Below, piece by piece: positions 8,169-12,235 of a DNA stretch of 12,235 bases. The notes under the pieces are model-generated. The model did not search any database, was not told the origin of the DNA, and was given only the letters and a program-made list of their open reading frames with translations. The number at the start of each line of letters is the position of its first letter. Position 1 is the stretch's first letter. A program made the translations under genes and the position numbers. The stretch covers positions 259,440 through 271,674 of the forward strand of contig JBBHKE010002632.1 of NCBI GenBank assembly GCA_037447655.1, written 5' to 3'. The stretch comes from Zygnema cylindricum. Its lineage: Eukaryota > Streptophyta > Zygnematophyceae > Zygnematales > Zygnemataceae.

Positions 8169-8403
8169 CTGAGGAGTCGTATATTCGACGAAAGCGTAAC
8201 CTTTTGTCTTTTGGTTCTCCTCCTCCACCGGCATCCAGAGCCCATTCTCTCTCACCACCCCCATCTGCCCAAAAATCTTCTTCACTACTCCGGCCAGTTT
8301 CTCAAACTTGGGGGGATCCACCGAAGGGAGGTGGTCCACTACCACCACATTCCCAAACCCTGTCTCTCTCTCTACCTCCTCCTCCTCCTCCTCCTCGTCG
8401 TCA
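8169..8403 (-). CDS. eIF3b: eIF3b exon 2: acidic linker and RRM N-terminal part
   Basis: Minus-strand exon of 235 nt, encoding 78 full codons after a shared one. It encodes DD, seven Glu, VERETGFGN, the RNP2 strand VVVVDHLP, then PPKFEKLAGVVKKIFGQMG, RENGLWMPVEEENQK and the RNP1-type strand KGYAFVEY, ending TTPQ. This is the RNA-recognition motif of translation initiation factor 3 subunit b, the scaffold that binds eIF3a, eIF3g, eIF3i and eIF3j on the 40S ribosome. The acceptor is ctctccag|TGAC and the donor CCTCAG|gtttct. Joining to exon 1 completes a Ser codon (AG|T) and gives DFGIKSDDEE, matching the plant eIF3b pattern. The rest of the protein is not found in the window, so later exons lie beyond a long intron or are lost. 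Confidence 0.88.
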
Positions 8404-8750
8404 CTGGAGAGAGAGTGAGGGAGGGAGAGAGAGTGAGGGAGGGAGAGAGAGAGAGGGAGGGAGAGAAAGAGAGGGAGGGAGAGAGAGAGGGGGAGAGAGA
8501 GAGGGAGGGAGAGAAAGAGCGGGATGGAGAGAGAGAGAGGGGGAGAGAGAGGGGAAAAAAATGGGGGGAGACAAAGGGGGGAGAAAGGGGGAAAAAGGGG
8601 GAATAAGGGGGAATAAGGGGAGAGAGGAGGGGAGAGAGAGAGGGGAAAAAAATGGGGGAGAGAGAGGGGGGGAAAAAGGGAAGAGAGGAGGGAGAGAGAG
8701 AGGGGGAAAAATGGGGGAGAGAGAGGGGGAAAAAAGGGGGAAAAAAGTTA
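8404..8750. repeat. GGGA/GA-rich tract with G-runs
   Basis: Starts as gagagagtgagggagg-type repeats and passes into runs of four to six G separated by A-rich spacers. The block around ggggaaaaaaatgggg recurs near 8551, 8642 and 8701. See the G-quadruplex finding. Confidence 0.9.
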
Positions 8751-8767
8751 GGTGAAGGAAGCAGGGT

Positions 8768-8776
8768 TTAGGGTTT
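8768..8776 (-). promoter_or_regulatory. Telomere-like TTTAGGGTTT (telo-box)
   Basis: The plus strand reads gggtttagggtttg, i.e. AAACCCTAAACCC on the minus strand: nearly two plant-type telomere units, within the intron and next to a decayed exon-2-start copy. It may be an interstitial telomere remnant or chance. Confidence 0.4.
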
Positions 8777-8782
8777 GAAAGT

Positions 8783-8836
8783 TTCGGCTTCCTCCTCCTC
8801 CTCCTTGTCATTGAGGGGGTGGAGAGAGAGTGCGGT
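8783..8836 (-). pseudogene. Decayed copy of the eIF3b exon 2 start (nearest)
   Basis: Minus strand: ctctctccacccc...TGACAAG followed by four GAG and GAAGCC. It mirrors the real acceptor plus TGACGACGAG(GAG)n of exon 2, but the acceptor AG is lost (tcaa). The frame reads DKEEEEEAETFKP then TAA. Confidence 0.6.
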
Positions 8837-8965
8837 GAGAAAGGGAAAAAAGGAGGCTGGGGAGAGTGATAGACAGGAAAAACAATATAAAAGAGGGAAG
8901 AGACGGAGGTGGAAAAAGGAGAGAGAGGAGGAAAAAAAACAAGGAAGTCATAATTTGAGGATTCA

Positions 8966-9024
8966 AGGGATTCTTCCTCCTACTCCTCCTCCTCCTCCTC
9001 CTCGTCACTAGGGGGGTGGAGAGA
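8966..9024 (-). pseudogene. Decayed copy of the eIF3b exon 2 start (middle)
   Basis: Minus strand: ctctctccacc...cctag|TGACGAG then six GAG, TAG, GAGGAAGAA. This copy keeps an acceptor-like CTAG and the same phase (S-D-E run), but runs into TAG after the Glu run and loses similarity to the GFGN segment. It could still be used as a cryptic splice site. Confidence 0.6.
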
Positions 9025-9117
9025 GAGAGGAAAAGAAGGCAAGGGGGAGAAGACGAAAAAAAAATTAAGGGAGGAAGAGGAGAGACGGAAAAAAGAAAGA
9101 GTAAGCAGATTTTCCCC

Positions 9118-9166
9118 AAACACGGTTTAGGATTTCACTGTTCCCTCTTCCTCTTCGTCCCCGTCC
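9118..9166 (-). pseudogene. Possible third decayed exon 2 start
   Basis: Minus strand reads GACGAAGAGGAAGAGGG, then about 12 codons including TAA, then gtgtttgggg, which resembles the GFGN codons (gggtttggg) of exon 2. It shares the aa(t/c)cctaaacc segment with the copy at 8783. The Glu-coding triplets merge into the adjacent (TCC)n array. Confidence 0.4.
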
Positions 9167-9212
9167 TCCTCCTCCTCCTCCTCCTCCTCCTCCTCCTCCT
9201 CCTCCTCCTCCC
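9164..9212. repeat. (TCC)n trinucleotide array
   Basis: About 16 uninterrupted tcc units on the plus strand, (GGA)n on the minus. The same triplet class (GAG) encodes the acidic run in eIF3b exon 2, so this is likely an expanded relic of the exon's Glu repeat. Confidence 0.95.
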
Positions 9213-9389
9213 CATCCCCCTCCTCCCCATCCCCCTCCTAATCATGGCTGAAAGGGAGGGAGGAGAGGGAGGGGAGGGAGGAGAGAAAATGGAAAAGAAA
9301 TCTTTGTTCACAAAATTCAAAATCTGACCGTGAGGTTATAAAAAAACCAAAAAAGGGACATGCCAAGACGTAGGTTTATTTTGAAATGC

Positions 9390-9428
<39 letters not shown>

Positions 9429-9476
9429 AAGAAAGAGAGAGAGAGAGAGAGAGAGATAGAGACAGAGAAAGAGAGT

Positions 9477-9549
<73 letters not shown>

Positions 9550-9550
9550 G
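9390..9550. repeat. (GA)n microsatellite
   Basis: Interrupted then nearly perfect (GA)n, the purest part about 9491-9542. On the eIF3b sense strand it is (CT)n lying directly after the intron 1 donor. Confidence 0.95.
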
Positions 9551-9567
9551 CAAAACCTTCAACCCAC

Positions 9568-9710
9568 CTTTTAATCCCAAAATCATCCCGGGGGAGTACT
9601 ATCCCCTCCACATCCACCTGACTCCAATCAATATTCAAATTTACTTTCAAAACTTCCTCTTATTTTGTCCTCTAGCTCTCCATTCCGTACATCTCGATCC
9701 CCTTCATCAT
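9568..9710 (-). CDS. eIF3b: eIF3b 5' exon with in-frame TAG and TAA
   Basis: Minus-strand frame from ATG 9710 (MMKGIEMYGMES) to the donor at 9567: 47 codons plus two bases. Codon 13 is TAG and codon 17 TAA. After them EEVLKVNLNIDWSQVDVEG and IVLPRDDFGIK run without a break. The IDWSQVDVEGIVLP...DFGI part matches the conserved N-terminus of plant eIF3b (a '(G)IDLSxLDLDSIxLPxGEDFGI' pattern), and MMKGIE resembles the MxMKEIE start of plant homologues. The exon 1-2 join is exact in phase and sense. Either UAA/UAG are read as sense here, or the conserved part begins in an exon downstream of the stops, or the gene is dead. The frame is also open upstream to 9983, but that part is low-complexity. 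Confidence 0.65.
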
Positions 9711-9945
9711 CCGTACCTCCTTCCTCCTCCTCCACCTCCTCTTCTTCTTCTTCCTCATCCTCTTCCTCGTCTCTCCCTTCACCCCCTTCTGCTTCTCTTC
9801 TAACTTCTCTTCCCTCTTCCCTCTCCCTCCCTCTCCCCTTCCCTCTCCCCTTCCCTCTCCCTCCATGTCCTCTCTTATGGCCGTTCCCTCCTCCTCTCCC
9901 TCCTCTGGTTCACGGAAGTCCTCTCTCTCCTGTCGCATGCTGTCC
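9711..9945. repeat. Polypyrimidine tract 5' of eIF3b
   Basis: CT/CCT-rich on the plus strand, GA-rich on the eIF3b sense strand, including repeats of cccttccctctcc at about 9836-9860. It could form the 5' leader or core promoter region; many plant leaders are CT- or GA-rich. No TATA box is clear. Confidence 0.6.
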
Positions 9946-10011
9946 CCCGTGAAAATAGTCAAAAAAAAGAGTCGAATTATCAAAGTTCAGTGCGAAAATA
10001 CTGCAGGCAAA

Positions 10012-10054
10012 TGAAGGGTTTTGGTTTCAAAAAAAAAAACCCTAAAACCCTTCT
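10012..10054. promoter_or_regulatory. Telo-box in the eIF3b 5' flank, in a small inverted repeat
   Basis: AAACCCTAA at 10038-10046, followed by aaccc. The left part gaagggttttgg (from 10014) is complementary to ccctaaaacccttc, so the site sits in a foldback around an A-run. It lies about 330 bp upstream of the eIF3b ATG. Telo-boxes are known in promoters of plant translation genes; regulation of eIF3b here is inference. Confidence 0.5.
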
Positions 10055-10189
10055 CCAAATGAAAGGAGTGATGCAAAGAAAAAGTAAAGGCGGCGGTTTC
10101 GAAAATAAGAGGGGGAAACCTTACAAAGAAAAGGTACGACCGTACGACGGTCAACTTTTAAGTATTTAAAGATTTTAAACGGAACGACG

Positions 10190-10198
10190 AAACCCTAA
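10190..10198 (+). promoter_or_regulatory. Second telo-box upstream of eIF3b
   Basis: Exact AAACCCTAA about 480 bp upstream of the eIF3b ATG. Two telo-boxes within 160 bp ahead of a translation gene is the typical plant arrangement, though such short motifs also arise by chance. Confidence 0.4.
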
Positions 10199-10259
10199 CT
10201 ACGTTTTACATGTTCACAGCGTTCCGTAGACTTCGTTTTGGTACCACAGTAAAGTACAT

Positions 10260-10543
10260 CACGGTACTGTACTGTTTCATTTTGTACAGCACACCATGTA
10301 TCGCTATTAGTGTTGATGTTTTTTTGCCGCTTAAAACATCTTTTCGATGTACACACTTGAACGATTTTGGATTTGACGGTTGCGATTGAAAGGTAAGACT
10401 CTCACCTTCCGATTGTCGGTCTCCATCTGAAAATCGGACAATTGTGTACGGAAAAAAGATGTTTTAAGTGGCAAAAAAAACATCAGCGCTAATAGCGATG
10501 CACGGTGTAGCATGCTATGGTACAGTACAGTACAGTACACCGC
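10260..10543. mobile_element. Foldback (MITE-like) element of about 285 bp
   Basis: A nearly continuous inverted repeat centred at 10399 with a loop of about 9 bases. Left-arm blocks tatcgctattagtgttgatg and gccgcttaaaacatctttt are mirrored on the right (10480-10500 and 10452-10472) with few mismatches. Inner parts pair too (ttgcgattgaaaggt with accttccgattgtcgg), as do the outer tactgtact units. No protein is encoded; the minus-strand frame at 10331-10540 is an artefact. A non-autonomous foldback transposon is most likely; a long hairpin RNA precursor is the alternative. The right end has an acagt tandem (10521-10538). Confidence 0.75.
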
Positions 10544-10921
10544 GAATCGTTATCAGTGTCAAAGTCACTAATTTGGGTTCTTAAATTTTTGATTTTTTTC
10601 CTCAAATAGGATACATGATTTTAATCTTTCCTTGACGTTAATTAAGGTACCGTACAAAATAGAGTAAAGCCCGAAAGTACAATAAAATATAAATAGTGTG
10701 GTGTACGGTCGATATCAGACCGTACATAACTGTACCATTTCAAGTGAAAACTCACAAAAAATGAATTAAATCAGACACGCACGCATAGGAACGTGCGCTA
10801 GAAAAAACAGGATTAGTCTGACACGTAAATTAGTATAGCATGTACGGATATTTGAAATTCACGACCGCGTACTATTTCTAATATTTTGTACGGATACATA
10901 TATTAATGTATATAATCGTAC
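10544..10921. other. AT-rich intergenic stretch
   Basis: No gene. It contains a perfect 8-bp-arm hairpin at 10703-10725 (gtacggtc, 7-base loop, gaccgtac) and several gtacgg words (about 10647, 10704, 10842, 10888). This may be downstream or intronic sequence of the minus-strand gene to the right. Confidence 0.4.
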
Positions 10922-11152
10922 GTAGAATATTCCATTTTTGCTGCTCCAATCCTCCAAAGGTTCATCACCATCGACGTTGGTTTCGTATGTCTGAGATGAC
11001 GAGGGCTTGTAATCTTCCGCGCTATTGTAGTTTTTTTGCGACCCTTCTACTAATTCTGCATCTAAAGGCTCCGAAGTAAATCTAATTTGTCTTCTCATCC
11101 TCTTTGGCAGTACCTTAAACATCCGGGCACCAACTGTTTCCCATTTTTTTTT
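10922..11152 (-). CDS. Coding-like segment, unidentified gene, 3' part
   Basis: Minus-strand frame beginning in an A9 run at 11152-11144: KKWETVGARMFKVLPKRMRR, then an acidic, Ser-rich part (TSEPLDAELVEGSQKNYNSA, SSSQTYETNVDGDEPLEDW) and SSKNGIFY. A donor-like TTCTAC|gtacga at 10922 could end the exon. Composition is that of a real hydrophilic protein region. The LPKRMRR stretch faintly recalls the basic motif of the RNase P subunit POP1, but the following SHN signature is absent, so I do not assign it. It is one frame off the segment upstream, across the A9 run: a frameshift, an assembly error or an intron. Confidence 0.45.
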
Positions 11153-11637
11153 GACAACTGCGTGAAATCTAGGTGTTTTGTGCGTGCACGAATGGTTTGC
11201 TCCTCGATAAAATCCATGGCAACGTCTTCAATTTCGTGGAGAAACAGAGAGGAATTTTTTTTAAGGTAGAATTGTTACTTTTCAAAGTGCAAGTGAATCT
11301 CCGATGGGCTAGTAAATGTTACCCATGTACAAAACTTTATGCAGATTTGCGAACTAAATTTCACATAAACTTGAGTACGAAACTTGACTTAGATTGGCTT
11401 TGCAAGTAAACGTAGATTCGTTATACAATTTCGAGTAGATTTAATGAGCATCAAGATTCTAAACTAACGGTCACAATTGTACATTTTGGCGTCCAATGCG
11501 AGTTGAAATCGATATGGCAATACACGTCGCTTGGAGAACAAATAGAATTCAAATTCAAATTTTAAATTTCGGTGCCTCTTTAGAAATCGACCACATTCAA
11601 AAGGTGGCGCGGACTTCAACCGCTTTACCCACTTTTC
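11098..11637 (-). CDS. Coding-like segment, unidentified gene, TGA-bounded
   Basis: Minus-strand frame of exactly 180 codons between TGA at 11640-11638 and TGA at 11097-11095. It has TAG at 11466 and TAA at 11391 and 11277 as its only interruptions. It reads KWVKRLKSAPPFECGRFLKR, RRVLPYRFQLALDAKMYNCD, KFRTQVYVKFSSQICIKF, then LFLHEIEDVAMDFIEEQT and IRARTKHLDFTQLSKK. The EIEDVAMDFIEE...RART helix weakly resembles HSA domains of chromatin-remodelling proteins (EAF1/SWR1 type); this is a guess. Part of it may be intron. The plus-strand frames at 11087-11409 look like antisense. Confidence 0.4.
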
Positions 11638-11781
11638 TCACACTTCACCGGTAAAGGATTTTTGTTATTAAACCAAATTAAGTCGAGCCTAACCTCTCTT
11701 GCCTAATTTTTATTCTATTTTATAATTTTTTATTCTTACCATGTTTTGTCGTCATTTTTTTTGTTAATTTAGAAAACATAC

Positions 11782-11976
11782 CTGTTTATTTTCCTCAGGA
11801 GCGTCGTTCGCCCACGGCAAAGTCCGTCGAAGAACGAATTTGGGGACTTCAACTCGATCTCGATGAAAAAAGTACGTATTTTAACTATTTTCAAATCTCC
11901 CTTGCATTGATAGCACCTCGAAAGGGATAGATGTCAGATATGAAATGTATATGTGCGCATTCACCCATCTCCCAAG
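11782..11976 (-). CDS. Candidate upstream exon of the unidentified minus-strand gene
   Basis: Minus-strand frame of 65 codons from TGA 11979 to a strong donor ATAAACAG|gtatgt at 11781. It reads LGRWVNAHIYISYLTSIPFE, VLSMQGRFENS, TAA (11883), then NTYFFHRDRVEVPKFVLRRT and LPWANDAPEENKQ. The last 30 residues look convincingly protein-like. A following intron to about 11631 (aaaag|TGG GTA AAG) would keep phase 0 with the next segment, although that acceptor lacks a pyrimidine tract. Family unknown. The opposite strand also offers an exon-like unit (cctcag|11799-11871|gtacgt), so strand is not certain. Confidence 0.4.
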
Positions 11977-12096
11977 TCAAGCAATGAACGCTTAAGAAAC
12001 CTGTTGACATAAAACTTTTGTTACGTGAATACAAGGTTAAAAAGTCAATTTCTTTTCCAACACCAAAACAAACCGAAAAAACAGAAAACGACAAAA

Positions 12097-12122
12097 AAAA
12101 GAGAGAGAGAGAGAGAAAGAGA

Positions 12123-12204
<82 letters not shown>

Positions 12205-12235
12205 GAGGGAGAGAGAGAGCGAGAGAGAGAGAGAG
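12097..12235. repeat. (GA)n microsatellite reaching the window end
   Basis: Long, nearly perfect (GA)n from about 12097, pure between about 12127 and 12201, continuing to the last base. It extends beyond the window. Confidence 0.97.

Larger units (their letters stand above)
8404..9567 (-). other. eIF3b intron 1, microsatellite-filled
   Basis: Inferred intron of 1164 nt, minus strand, donor AAAAG|gtgggt at 9567 and acceptor ctctctccag at 8404. It is almost wholly low-complexity: CT-rich on the sense strand with a (GGA) array and (GA)n. It contains at least three decayed repeats of the exon 2 start (listed separately). Phase 2 at both ends. Confidence 0.75.

Noticed and set aside
7591-8348. 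Long minus-strand frames rich in SLSLSL running through the CT tracts
   Set aside because: They are translations of (CT)n. Only the first part, from the eIF3b exon 2 sequence before the donor at 8168, is real coding sequence.
7778-8755. Plus-strand ER/GE-repeat frames resembling RS-like or nuclear proteins
   Set aside because: They are translations of (GA)n and (GGGA)n with no non-repetitive domain, and they run antisense to eIF3b.
9672-9983. Minus-strand acidic/basic frame upstream of the eIF3b ATG as a longer N-terminus
   Set aside because: It is in frame with the ATG at 9710 but consists of GA-type low complexity and has no counterpart that I know in eIF3b.
11087-11122. POP1 (RNase P/MRP) assignment from the LPKRMRR motif
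   Set aside because: The diagnostic residues that follow in POP1 are absent and the rest of the segment does not match.
11799-11871. Plus-strand exon between cctcag and gtacgt (ERRSPTAKSVEERIWGLQ)
   Set aside because: Splice signals are good, but it is short, has no recognisable family, and the minus-strand frame over the same bases is longer and ends in an equally strong donor. Strand not settled, so only the longer one is listed.
1-12235. CRISPR arrays, tRNA, rRNA, bacterial operons or phage features
   Set aside because: No regularly spaced repeats with unique spacers, no cloverleaf or rRNA-like sequence, and no Shine-Dalgarno-led long genes were seen.

Overview
This is a eukaryotic nuclear window, probably from the green lineage. 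The evidence is spliceosomal intron structure, AAACCCTAA telo-boxes (exact at four places) and a translation-factor gene with a plant-like N-terminus. It is AT-rich, repeat-rich and gene-poor, with long polypurine/polypyrimidine microsatellites. No tRNA, rRNA, CRISPR or bacterial gene is visible.

Layout. Positions 1-540 hold two short foldbacks. Positions 505-2870 hold three decayed copies (plus, minus, plus) of one retroelement segment; its frame resembles a Ty1/copia-type Gag (UBN2-like), and copies 1 and 2 form a large imperfect palindrome. Positions 2672-6256 carry a chain of plus-strand, Lys/Glu/Arg/Asn/Ser-rich reading frames, including a broken CCHC-knuckle-like motif and a 221-bp tandem repeat. 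Positions 6257-6945 have no recognisable gene. Positions 6946-9950 are low-complexity GA/CT, GGA and TCC tracts. Within them lie, on the minus strand, two exons of eIF3b (9710-9568 and 8403-8169), an intron full of decayed exon-2-start copies, and a split, decayed second copy of exon 2 further downstream (7618-7183). Positions 9950-10250 are the probable eIF3b 5' flank with two telo-boxes. Positions 10260-10543 are a foldback (MITE-like) element of about 285 bp. Positions 10922-11976 hold minus-strand coding-like segments of an unidentified gene. The window ends in a (GA)n tract.

The main observation is that the coding-like frames do not close at TAA or TAG, only at TGA. The eIF3b 5' exon has an in-frame TAG and TAA between a good start and the recognised conserved segment. 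Three Gag copies carry CAG, TAG and TAA at one and the same codon. Frames of 310, 253, 206 and 393 codons (plus strand) and 180 codons (minus strand) run between TGA codons with only TAR interruptions. This fits a nuclear code in which UAA/UAG mean glutamine, known in ulvophycean green algae such as Dasycladales and Cladophorales and also in ciliates and diplomonads. With the plant-like eIF3b and telo-boxes, an ulvophyte is my best guess, but decayed pseudogenes in a T-poor strand are a real alternative.

The genes do not form a visible pathway. eIF3b is a core translation-initiation subunit; everything left of it looks like transposon-derived or unidentified sequence, and the gene to its right is unassigned.
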